DNA from: Agrobacterium vitis
Lineage (GTDB): Bacteria > Pseudomonadota > Alphaproteobacteria > Rhizobiales > Rhizobiaceae
Assembly: GCF_013337045.2 (NCBI RefSeq)
Contig: NZ_CP118260.1
Span: 248,001 to 312,000, forward strand
Direction of reading: 5' to 3'
DNA length: 64,000 nt
The notes beneath the pieces are model-generated. The model was given only the letters and a program-made list of their open reading frames with translations, was not told the origin of the DNA and searched no databases. A program made the position numbers and the translations under genes. Position 1 is the stretch's first letter. The number at the start of each line of letters is the position of its first letter. Below are positions 56,814 to 64,000 of the stretch, in pieces.

Positions 56814-57974
56814 ATGATGCAACATTCTCTAAAACTGGCTGGAATTGGAAAAAGCTTCGCATCTGATGATATTCTGAAGAATATCGATCTCGATGTCCGT
56901 CCTGGCGAGTTCCTGTCGCTTGTTGGCATGTCCGGCTGCGGCAAGTCGACCCTGTTGCGGATCATCGCTGGATTGGAGCGGCCCGATCGCGGCCAGGTTC
57001 TGATCGACAATTCGGATGTGACCGACATGGATCCGAGCGACCGCAACTTGGCGATGGTGTTCCAGTCCTATGCGCTCTATCCCCACATGACTGTGCGGCA
57101 GAACATTGCCACGCCGCTGCGGATGCGGCGCTTGTCGCTTGCGGGTCGATTGCCTTTGATCGGGCGTCTGGTTGCGCCTTCCGAGATTGTGAAAGACATC
57201 AAGCGCAGCGTTGAAGAGGCTGCGGAGACATTGCAGATTTCGCATCTTCTGGATCGCAGGCCTGCCCAGCTCTCAGGCGGCCAGCGGCAGCGTGTGGCGC
57301 TGGCGCGGGCGCTGGTGCGCTCGCCTGCCGCCTTCCTGATGGATGAGCCACTTTCCAATCTCGACGCCAAGCTTCGCGCCCATATGCGCGAAGAGCTTGC
57401 CGGCCTGCATCGCCGCCTTGGCGCGACCTTCATCTATGTCACCCATGATCAGATCGAGGCCATGACCATGTCGGACCGTGTCGCGCTGATGCATGAAGGC
57501 CGGATCGAGCAATTGGGGACACCCGATGAACTGTACCACCGGCCAGCGACATTGACGGTGGCGCGTTTCATCGGCACCCCCTCGATCAATCTTCTGCCTG
57601 TCATGATCGGCGTGCAGGGGCAGGTTACCGCTTTCGGAAAGGACCTCGACCTGAGGGCAACCGAACAGGATAGCGGACCGGCAACGCTAGGCCTTCGGCC
57701 CGAAGACCTGCGGACCCAAGATCTGAGGGCGGGCGGCAACGGCTTTGCCGTGCGCGTCCAGCGCAGCGAGACCCATGGCGCCGACCGGTTCGTAACCTGC
57801 CGTCTTGTCGATGATGAAACGGTCGTGGTGACGATGCGGCAAGGCGCGAGAGAAGCTATCGGTGCTGATGCACATGGTCTGATGACCATTGGCTTTACAG
57901 CTGAGCGCGCTCATCTGTTTGGCGCAGATGGCACGCGCTGCGCCGTTTCTATTCGTGAACGGGTGGCGGCATGA
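56814..57974 (+). CDS. Ugp/Mal-type ABC ATPase
   Basis: A 386-residue ATPase of the MalK/UgpC class: Walker [14 protein letters not shown]-loop [13 protein letters not shown], signature LSGGQRQR, Walker [15 protein letters not shown]-loop [12 protein letters not shown], then a TOBE/regulatory domain. Compared with usual members it has about 15 extra residues ([20 protein letters not shown]) between the Q-loop and signature. ATGs at 56814 and 56817 both follow GGAG. It is the first gene of the operon and overlaps the next permease by 4 bp. Confidence 0.92.
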   Translation: MMQHSLKLAGIGKSFASDDILKNIDLDVRPGEFLSLVGMSGCGKSTLLRIIAGLERPDRGQVLIDNSDVTDMDPSDRNLAMVFQSYALYPHMTVRQNIATPLRMRRLSLAGRLPLIGRLVAPSEIVKDIKRSVEEAAETLQISHLLDRRPAQLSGGQRQRVALARALVRSPAAFLMDEPLSNLDAKLRAHMREELAGLHRRLGATFIYVTHDQIEAMTMSDRVALMHEGRIEQLGTPDELYHRPATLTVARFIGTPSINLLPVMIGVQGQVTAFGKDLDLRATEQDSGPATLGLRPEDLRTQDLRAGGNGFAVRVQRSETHGADRFVTCRLVDDETVVVTMRQGAREAIGADAHGLMTIGFTAERAHLFGADGTRCAVSIRERVAA

Positions 57975-58897
57975 GCGCCGTCTCGTCCTCCACTGTGCTA
58001 ACAGCCAGACCTGTTGCGATCCGTCGGACAATGGAGCGCAGGATGGTCCGCCGTGGCCTGTTGTTTGCCGCTCCGGCCGGTCTGCTGCTTCTGGCGATCT
58101 ATATCATTCCGATGCTGGTGCTGGCCGCTTTTTCGGTGACGGATTATCAGCTCGGTGCTCTCACCATTCACTTTGTCGGGCTCGGAAATTTCATCAAGGC
58201 CTTTCACGATCCCGTCTTCACGCGTGCGGTGATCAACACGGCGATCTACGCCGTGATCGTCATTCCCTTTGGCGTGTTCCTGGCGCTCGGCGTGGCGCTT
58301 CTGGTTCATAATCGCAAGCGCAGCCGGGCCTTCTGGGAAGTCGCCTATTTCCTTCCGGTTACCGCGACGCTCGTGGCGATGGCGACGGTCTGGCAATTCC
58401 TGCTGCACCCCTCACTCGGGCCGGTGAATGCGGCAATCAAATGGCTGGGCTTCGAGCCCGTCGCCTTCCTGTCCAATCCGATGCTGCTCATTCCAACCAT
58501 GGCATGGATTGGCATCTGGCAGGTTCTTGGCTTCAACATGGTGTTGTTCCTTGCCGGGCTGACGGCCATTCCCAAGGATTTGCACGAGGCCGTTCGGCTG
58601 GACGGTGCCAAAAATGCCATCGACCGGTTTTTCACCGTCACCTGGCCCATGCTGGGACCGACCACCTTGTTCGTGGTTGTCACAACCTCGATCTCGGCTT
58701 TCAAGGTGTTCGAAACCGTCGCGGTGCTGACCAAGGGCCGTTCGGGGTCGGAAACCCTGCTGTTCGATCTCTATCTCGAAGGGTTCGAATATTCGAATAC
58801 CGGTTACGCCGCAGCTTTGACGCTGCTCTTCCTCGCCATCGTCCTGATCCTGTCGATTGGCCAGACACTGCATATGGACCGGAAGGTACATTATTAA
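57971..58897 (+). CDS. Ugp/Mal-type ABC permease (UgpA-like)
   Basis: A 308-residue permease with six membrane helices and the EAA-type loop KDLHEAVRLDGAKNAIDRFFTVTWPML. The N-terminus is basic, with RRTMERRMVRRG before the first helix. ATGA overlap with the ATPase gene, and the TAA stop shares one base with the next ATG. Confidence 0.9.
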   Translation: MSAVSSSTVLTARPVAIRRTMERRMVRRGLLFAAPAGLLLLAIYIIPMLVLAAFSVTDYQLGALTIHFVGLGNFIKAFHDPVFTRAVINTAIYAVIVIPFGVFLALGVALLVHNRKRSRAFWEVAYFLPVTATLVAMATVWQFLLHPSLGPVNAAIKWLGFEPVAFLSNPMLLIPTMAWIGIWQVLGFNMVLFLAGLTAIPKDLHEAVRLDGAKNAIDRFFTVTWPMLGPTTLFVVVTTSISAFKVFETVAVLTKGRSGSETLLFDLYLEGFEYSNTGYAAALTLLFLAIVLILSIGQTLHMDRKVHY

Positions 58898-59718
58898 TGA
58901 TCCGGCTTCGTACCTATCTTCCGCACGTCGTTTTGGCTGCTGGCGCTTTCGTCATGCTCTTGCCGTTCTACTGGATGGTTTTGACTTCGATCCGTTCGCC
59001 ATCGGAAATATTCAATGTTTCCCTCTGGCCGATCCCGGAAAAATTCGAGGGTCTGGAAAACTACGCAAGGGCTGCCAGTCAGGTGCCGATGGCACGCTTC
59101 ATGCTGAATGGCGTCATCGTCTGTTTTGGCATCCTGTTCGTCCAGGTCCTGACCGCGGTTCCCGCAGCCTATGCCTTGGCAAAACTTCGCTTCCCAGGGC
59201 GAAAACTGTTGTTGACGCTGGTGATTGCCGCGCTCTGCGTGCCGATCCAGGCACTGGCCTTGCCTCTCTTTGTCGGACTGGCGAAGGCACAACTCCTCAA
59301 CACCTATTTCGCCATGATGGCGCCCTTCTTCCTGTCGGTTTTTGCAATCTTCCTGTTTCACCAATCTTTCCGCAGCTATCCCGATGAAATCATCGAGGCG
59401 GCACGGATGGATGGTTTTTCCGAGATGGAAATCTGCTGGGGCCTGGTCTTGCGAGGCTCACTGCCGTCGCTTGCGGCGTTTGCAGTCTTTTCGCTGGTTG
59501 CCCATTGGAATGATCTCTATTGGCCGATGATCGTGATTTCCGACACCAATCTGGCTCCGCCGCCTCTGGGCATGCTGTTGTTCGCGGATGTCGAATCCGG
59601 TGCGAATTACGGTGCGCTTATGGCTGGCGCAACACTAATTACCGCGCCGATGGTGCTGTGCTTCCTCCTGGCACGGCGGCACTTCATCGCGGGTATCACC
59701 ATGACCGGCGTCAAGTGA
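58897..59718 (+). CDS. Ugp/Mal-type ABC permease (UgpE-like)
   Basis: A 273-residue permease with six membrane helices and loop IIEAARMDGFSEMEICWGLVLRGSLPS. The ATG at 58897 overlaps the previous stop (TAATG); a longer upstream frame would run through the preceding gene and is rejected. It pairs with the UgpA-like permease. Confidence 0.9.
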   Translation: MIRLRTYLPHVVLAAGAFVMLLPFYWMVLTSIRSPSEIFNVSLWPIPEKFEGLENYARAASQVPMARFMLNGVIVCFGILFVQVLTAVPAAYALAKLRFPGRKLLLTLVIAALCVPIQALALPLFVGLAKAQLLNTYFAMMAPFFLSVFAIFLFHQSFRSYPDEIIEAARMDGFSEMEICWGLVLRGSLPSLAAFAVFSLVAHWNDLYWPMIVISDTNLAPPPLGMLLFADVESGANYGALMAGATLITAPMVLCFLLARRHFIAGITMTGVK

Positions 59719-59761
59719 CGTCGTTCACATGCTCCTCCTCCCAACCTTTTCGGAGACGACA

Positions 59762-61057
59762 ATGAAAATGAACCGACGCACCGTGGTGAGCGGTCTGGCT
59801 TTCGGCCTGGCTGCTGCCGCGCTTTCCACGCCCGTGCTGGCTGCTGACGAAGTCACGCTCAACGTGCTTTACAATCTGCCAGGCTTCACAAAATTCCATC
59901 AGCCGCTGGCCGATGCGTTCATGAAGAACAATCCCAATGTAAAGATCAATTTTCTGGCGCCCGCTCCAGGCTATAACGAGGGTCAGCAGCAGGTTCTGCG
60001 CGCCGCCGTGACCGGCAATCTACCCGATGTTTATTTCTCAGGCTTCAACCTGACCGCCGAACTCGTTCACACACTGGCGCCCCGCAACCAGATCACCGAT
60101 CTGGCGCCGTTTATCGCGGCGGAAGGCGGCCAGGCCTTCCTCGACAAAAATTACAACCCGAAAATGGCGGCCCTCGGCCAGATTGATGGTAAGCAATACG
60201 GCCTGCCCGTCAATGCCTCTTCGCCAATCATCTATATCAATGCTGACCTGGTGAAGAAGGCTGGCGGCGATCCGGACAATATGCCGAAAACCTTTCCCGA
60301 ACTGATCGCGCTGGCCAAGAAGATCCACGGGCTCGATCCGAAAATCTCCGGCATGAGCTACGACATCAATGGTTGGCCGGATGATTGGCTTTGGCAGGCA
60401 TTGATTCTCGAGCAGGGCGGCACATTGGTCAATGAAAAGACCAAGACTGTGGCTTTTGACAACGAGATTGGCCTCAATGCTCTGAAAATGATTCGCCAGT
60501 TCGTGACCGAGGGTGGTCAGACCCTGCTCGACTGGGACCAGTCCCGTCAGCAATTCGGTGCCGGTCTCACCGGTTTCATCTTCTCGACACCGGCTCATGT
60601 CCAGACGATCGAGGGACTGGTGGGCGACCGTTTCAAGCTGAAGACGGCAACCTTCCCGCTGGACAACCCGGAAAAAGGTGGCGTGCCGACGGGCGGCAAC
60701 TCAGCCGTGATCCTGACGCAGGACAAGGCCAAGCAGGACGCCGCCTGGAAATACCTGAAATGGATCACCGGTCCTGAGGCCCAGAACACCATCGTGCGGA
60801 TCACCGGCTATCTGCCGACCAACAAGCTTGCAACCGGTTCGGACTATCTCGCGCCTTATTATGCCGAGCATCCGAATGTAAAGACCGCCTCGCTCCAGGC
60901 AGACCGGTCCTTGCCGTGGGCCGGTTATCCAGGTGGGGATTCCGTTCGCGTCTGGCGCACGCAGCGCGACATTATCGGCACGGTAATGCGCGGTGAAGTG
61001 ACGCCGGAGGTTGGCCTAAAGCAGATGGTCGACCAGACCAACGCATTGTTGAAATAA
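59762..61057 (+). CDS. Ugp/Mal-type periplasmic binding protein
   Basis: A 431-residue family-1 binding protein. The N-terminus MKMNRRTVVSGLAFGLAAAALSTPVLA is a signal peptide with an RR pair, so Tat export is possible, though Sec is not excluded. The mature part has YNLPGFTKFHQPLADAFMKNNPNVKINF and, near the C-terminus, LPWAGYPGGDSVRVWRTQRDIIGTVMRGEVTPEVGL. GGAG before the ATG. The adjacent phosphodiesterase suggests a glycerophosphodiester-like or other phosphorylated ligand; this is inference. Confidence 0.88.
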   Translation: MKMNRRTVVSGLAFGLAAAALSTPVLAADEVTLNVLYNLPGFTKFHQPLADAFMKNNPNVKINFLAPAPGYNEGQQQVLRAAVTGNLPDVYFSGFNLTAELVHTLAPRNQITDLAPFIAAEGGQAFLDKNYNPKMAALGQIDGKQYGLPVNASSPIIYINADLVKKAGGDPDNMPKTFPELIALAKKIHGLDPKISGMSYDINGWPDDWLWQALILEQGGTLVNEKTKTVAFDNEIGLNALKMIRQFVTEGGQTLLDWDQSRQQFGAGLTGFIFSTPAHVQTIEGLVGDRFKLKTATFPLDNPEKGGVPTGGNSAVILTQDKAKQDAAWKYLKWITGPEAQNTIVRITGYLPTNKLATGSDYLAPYYAEHPNVKTASLQADRSLPWAGYPGGDSVRVWRTQRDIIGTVMRGEVTPEVGLKQMVDQTNALLK

Positions 61058-61158
61058 CCAATCGTTCAGGGAATCGACGATGCTTGTGCATCGTCCTTTT
61101 GAAGAACGGCAAAGCTGCGGGGAATTTTCTCCGCGGCCATTTTCCAGAAAGACGGATA

Positions 61159-61959
61159 ATGAAGATCATCCAGATCACCGATACCCATCTCATGCCACCG
61201 GGCATCATCGTCAACGGCGTCGACCCTGAAAAGCAGCTGCGTGCGGCGGTGGGTGACATTGTTGAAAAGCATGCCGATGCAGATCTTCTGGTGATGACCG
61301 GTGATCTCTGCAATCACGGCGATCCCGAGGCCTACGAACTTCTACGCGAAATTCTGGCGCCGGTACCCTTCGACATCCGCCTGATGCTTGGCAACCATGA
61401 TCGCAGGCCGGAATTCCAGGCGGCTTTTCCAGCCCAGCCATGTGATAGCAATGGTTACATCCAATCCTTTGCGGATACGGAATTCGGACGGCTGCTGTTT
61501 CTGGACAGTCATGAAGCGGGTGTCATCGGCGGCATGTACGGTGCCGACCGCCTTGCATGGCTCGATACTACCTTGGAAAGCGCTGGCGATTTGCCCGTCA
61601 CAGTTTTCATCCATCATCCACCGATGGATTGCGGTATCAGGCATTTCGAAAACATCGGCCTGCATGACGATGGCGCGCTGATGCGCCGCCTTAGCACCCA
61701 TCGGCCAGGTATCCGTCATATTGTGTTCGGTCATATCCATGTGCCGCTTGCCGGCACAAGCGCTGAAGGCATCAGCTATAGTTCCGGTCAGGCTTGCGCG
61801 CACCGCTTCATCACCGATCTCGATGCGCCCGACCCGCTCTGGACCGGTGGCAATCCCTGCTATCGGATCATTTGCCTTGATGATCACGGACTGCGTGCCT
61901 ATGGCGCCGAAGTGGGGGAGGCTATCTTCGGGCAAGCGTCCATTTGCGAAGGGCCATGA
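61159..61959 (+). CDS. Metallophosphodiesterase (GpdQ/CpdA-like)
   Basis: A 266-residue calcineurin-type phosphodiesterase with all metal motifs: ITDTHLMP (near residue 6), MTGDLCNHGDPEAYELL, LGNHDRRPEF, FIHHPPMDCG and FGHIHVP. Overall layout matches GpdQ glycerophosphodiesterase and CpdA cyclic-AMP phosphodiesterase. The ATG at 61159 begins the canonical MKIIQITDTH. As last gene of a Ugp-like import operon, it probably hydrolyses an imported phosphodiester. Cytoplasmic; no signal peptide. Confidence 0.85.
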   Translation: MKIIQITDTHLMPPGIIVNGVDPEKQLRAAVGDIVEKHADADLLVMTGDLCNHGDPEAYELLREILAPVPFDIRLMLGNHDRRPEFQAAFPAQPCDSNGYIQSFADTEFGRLLFLDSHEAGVIGGMYGADRLAWLDTTLESAGDLPVTVFIHHPPMDCGIRHFENIGLHDDGALMRRLSTHRPGIRHIVFGHIHVPLAGTSAEGISYSSGQACAHRFITDLDAPDPLWTGGNPCYRIICLDDHGLRAYGAEVGEAIFGQASICEGP

Positions 61960-62012
61960 AGACATCCCAGTGAATTGGATGGCTTTGTGGTTCGCATTGG
62001 AACAAGCAGATG

Positions 62013-62044
62013 AAACCGCACCGCTGTCTCCAGCGGTGCGGTTT
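62013..62044. terminator. Bidirectional intrinsic terminator
   Basis: A perfect 14-bp stem, AAACCGCACCGCTG-TCTC-CAGCGGTGCGGTTT, with T-tracts on both strands. It lies between the stop codons of the convergent phosphodiesterase and aldehyde dehydrogenase genes and can end both transcripts. Confidence 0.85.
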
Positions 62045-62055
62045 TCGTTATCGTA

Positions 62056-63531
62056 TTATCGCTGTACCGAGATGAAATGATCCGTGGTGAACTCTTCAAC
62101 GGCCCATTTGCCGTTAAAGCGCCCAAGACCGGAGTTTTTCTCTCCACCAAACATCACATGCGGATAGTCATGGATGGTGATGTCGTTGATATGGGACATT
62201 CCAGCCTCAATCTGCTGGGCAAAGGCCAATCCACGGGCCGCATCGCGGGTGAAAACGGCGCTGGAAAGGCCGAATTCGGTGTCATTGGCGAAAGCCAAGG
62301 CCTGGGCTTCATCTTGAGCGCGGATGATCGGTGCGACCGGGCCAAAGATCTCATTGCGGGCGAAGTCGGAATCATTGGTTACGTCGGCGAAGACATGCGG
62401 TGCAACCACCCGTCCCTCGATTGGGCCGGATACGCATTCGCGGAAGCCGCTGTCGCGCGCCCGCGCAATACTTGCGGTGACGCTGCGCAGCTGGCTGTCG
62501 TTGCAGAGCGGGCCGATCAAGGTATCCGGCTCGTTCGGGTTTCCGAATTTGATCGTCTTTACTGCAGCAGTAAACGCCTCGACGAAGTTGTCATAAATCG
62601 AGGCATCAACGATGATGCGGTTCGTGCTCATGCAGATTTGGCCTTGATGCATGAAGCGGCCGATCAGGGCTGCTCCCACGGCCTTTTCCAGGTCGGCATC
62701 ATCGAGAACCACCAGCGGTGCATTGCCGCCAAGCTCAAGGCCTACACGCTTGAGCAGGGAGGATTCACCCGCCACCTGGGCGATATGGCGTCCGACAGGT
62801 GTGGAGCCGGTGAAGGTGAGGACGCGAGGAACCGGATGACGCGAGAAAGCGTCGCCGATGACGCTCGAGCTACCGACCACGACATTGAGCAAGCCTGCGG
62901 GCAGGCCAGCTTCCTCATAGATCTTGGCCAACAGAAGGCCGCCTGTGACCGGCGTGTCGTTCGATGGTTTCAAAACCACGGCATTTCCAAGCGCAAGCGC
63001 TGGCGCCACAGAACGGTTCGACAGATGCAGCGGAAAATTCCACGGGCTGATGACGCCGACGACGCCGACGGGCTTTTTGTAAACCCGGGCTTCCTTGCCT
63101 GGCTTGTCGACTGGAATGATATGTCCCTGGGCGGCAGCGGGCAAGGTGAAGGCTTCCAGCATGCCAGCGCGCACCGCGCCCCATTCTATGCCAGCTTTGA
63201 TGCGCGTACTGCCGGATTCACGGATAATCCAGCTAATGATTTCTTCCTTGCGGGCGTCAAGAATCGAGACCGCTCTCAGGAACACCGCTGCGCGCTCGCT
63301 CGGCAATACCCGCGCCCATTCGGTTTGGGCAGCCTTGGCTGCACCGAATGCACGATCGAGGTCACCAAGACTTGCCTGGGCGATTTCCGCCACAACCGTA
63401 TCATCGTAAGGATTACGATCGATGGCGGTGTTTCCCTCGGTGCCTTCCACCCAGCGACCGGCAATATACTGTCCGGAAAACCCTTCATAGGCCTGTGGTT
63501 GGAATGCGGACTGACCAATATTCTGTTGCAA
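62056..63531 (-). CDS. Aldehyde dehydrogenase (benzaldehyde/vanillin dehydrogenase-like)
   Basis: A 491-residue NAD(P)-dependent aldehyde dehydrogenase oxidising an aldehyde to an acid. Catalytic Glu in RVGLELGGNAPLVV (about 250), nucleophile Cys in FMHQGQICMSTNR (about 285), and the C-terminal MFGGEKNSGLGRFNGKWAVEEFTT match the aryl-aldehyde (XylC/Vdh) subgroup, so an aromatic aldehyde is likely. The start is a TTG at 63531 behind AAGAGGAGGAG; no ATG is better placed. An AT-rich nested dyad lies about 140 bp upstream. Confidence 0.88.
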   Translation of the reverse strand: MQQNIGQSAFQPQAYEGFSGQYIAGRWVEGTEGNTAIDRNPYDDTVVAEIAQASLGDLDRAFGAAKAAQTEWARVLPSERAAVFLRAVSILDARKEEIISWIIRESGSTRIKAGIEWGAVRAGMLEAFTLPAAAQGHIIPVDKPGKEARVYKKPVGVVGVISPWNFPLHLSNRSVAPALALGNAVVLKPSNDTPVTGGLLLAKIYEEAGLPAGLLNVVVGSSSVIGDAFSRHPVPRVLTFTGSTPVGRHIAQVAGESSLLKRVGLELGGNAPLVVLDDADLEKAVGAALIGRFMHQGQICMSTNRIIVDASIYDNFVEAFTAAVKTIKFGNPNEPDTLIGPLCNDSQLRSVTASIARARDSGFRECVSGPIEGRVVAPHVFADVTNDSDFARNEIFGPVAPIIRAQDEAQALAFANDTEFGLSSAVFTRDAARGLAFAQQIEAGMSHINDITIHDYPHVMFGGEKNSGLGRFNGKWAVEEFTTDHFISVQR

Positions 63532-63666
63532 GACGTCTCCTCCTCTTGCCGGTTTTACGCGCCTTCGCCACGCCAATGCCGCCAGCATAGGATGGCGGTA
63601 AACGAAGGCGGTCTATCTCTTTGCGGCGGGAAGAATACGGCGAAAGCCTCAGTCAATCAATACGAA

Positions 63667-63717
63667 TTATTGATTTATGATAAAAATGGTAATTCATAAT
63701 TTTTATTGTATCAATAA
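63667..63717. promoter_or_regulatory. AT-rich nested dyad upstream of the aldehyde dehydrogenase
   Basis: Outer arms TTATTGAT (63667-63674) and ATCAATAA (63710-63717) enclose inner arms ATAAAAAT (63680-63687) and ATTTTTAT (63699-63706). Strikingly AT-rich against its surroundings. It probably contains the promoter and a binding site for a regulator not encoded in the window. Confidence 0.5.
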
Positions 63718-63799
63718 ATGATTTTATAAAGCGCTCAGTCCGTTGTCTTTTATGCTCTCGCTTTTTAAAGGCTCATAGCCTGGCCGCTTTATCCGTTTC

Positions 63800-63904
63800 T
63801 TAGAGTTTGTCAGGGAAAAGTGGAAACCGGTTTTCCCGAAAAGACAAGCGAAAACAAGAAAATCTAGTGTCTGTCTGGTTCAATCTGAACCTGACAGACA
63901 CTAG
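63800..63904. repeat. Repeat R3, full copy B (two modules)
   Basis: Same two-module structure as 49104-49206. Module 1 has GGGAAAA/TTTTCCC arms and a GAAAAGACAAGCGAAAAC tail. Module 2 has arms AGTGTCTGTC/GACAGACACT around GGTTCA...TGAACC. Its right end provides the stop codon of the minus-strand gene that enters the window at the right edge. Confidence 0.75.
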
Positions 63905-64000
63905 AGGAAATCGGTTCTGGATAGTTCCTCCGTGTTTTCAAAGGCATTCTCCACCCAATCCAGAATAGTTTTTACGTCCTTTGGTTGCGTCGTGTCGATA
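63901..64000 (-). CDS. C-terminal end of an unidentified gene (truncated by the window edge)
   Basis: On the minus strand a frame is open from the window edge to a TAG at 63901-63903. It encodes a 32-residue tail ending in VKTILDWVENAFENTEELSR plus TDFL. Composition and an amphipathic-looking helix suggest a real protein end. The stop lies at the edge of repeat R3, as for the glycosyltransferase gene. The family cannot be recognised from this fragment. Confidence 0.5.
   Translation of the reverse strand, partial: IDTTQPKDVKTILDWVENAFENTEELSRTDFL

Overview
The window reads as a 64-kb stretch of a Rhizobiaceae genome (Rhizobium/Agrobacterium/Allorhizobium type), probably from a catabolic chromosome arm or a large secondary replicon. 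The basis is its moderately high GC, almost gap-free catabolic operons, eight complete or partial ABC uptake systems, a beta-class GST next to an extradiol dioxygenase, and several families of palindromic intergenic repeats of the kind common in rhizobia. No rRNA, tRNA, CRISPR array, prophage or transposase was seen.

Layout. 1-4495 (+): end of a nucleoside/nucleobase-type ABC importer followed by a CodA-like deaminase. 4489-14454 (-): a LysR regulator followed by an eight-gene, translationally coupled operon: polyamine/Fe-type ABC importer, flavoprotein monooxygenase-like protein, creatininase-family hydrolase, questin-oxidase-like protein (DUF4243) and amidohydrolase. This looks like an uptake and breakdown route for an unidentified nitrogenous compound. 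14611-25765: a MalT-like LuxR regulator, divergent amidase, a five-gene peptide-type ABC importer and a fused double ATPase. 26152-31939: MarR regulator, FAD amine/amino-acid oxidoreductase and a second peptide-type importer (binding protein and two permeases, no ATPase of its own). 32017-36821: ROK regulator, ribose-type ABC importer and an SDR dehydrogenase.

36866-46434: a MarR gene divergent from a cluster with a flavin reductase, an acyl-CoA-dehydrogenase-fold monooxygenase, MFS transporter, OprB-like porin, SnoaL-like protein, beta-class GST, extradiol dioxygenase, acetoacetate-decarboxylase-like protein and FAH-family hydrolase. Together they make a plausible aromatic hydroxylation and meta-cleavage pathway. 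46607-51868: soluble aldose dehydrogenase, GH130-like glycosidase/phosphorylase, a two-domain GT4 glycosyltransferase and a small unknown protein. 52044-56442: a possible micro-gene, large-subunit catalase (HPII type) and a PiT phosphate transporter. 56814-61959: a Ugp/Mal-type ABC importer with a GpdQ-like phosphodiesterase. 62056-63531 (-): aldehyde dehydrogenase. The right edge carries the last codons of another minus-strand gene.

The intergenic DNA is informative. Three families of structured repeats (R1, R2, R3 here) recur. R1 lies at the binding-protein/permease junction of both peptide importers. R2 has hairpin arms with paired compensatory changes. R3 is a two-hairpin element whose second hairpin lies at the stop codons of minus-strand genes, like a terminator. 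Clear candidate operators lie in front of the flavin reductase (MarR type) and the LysR-linked operon.
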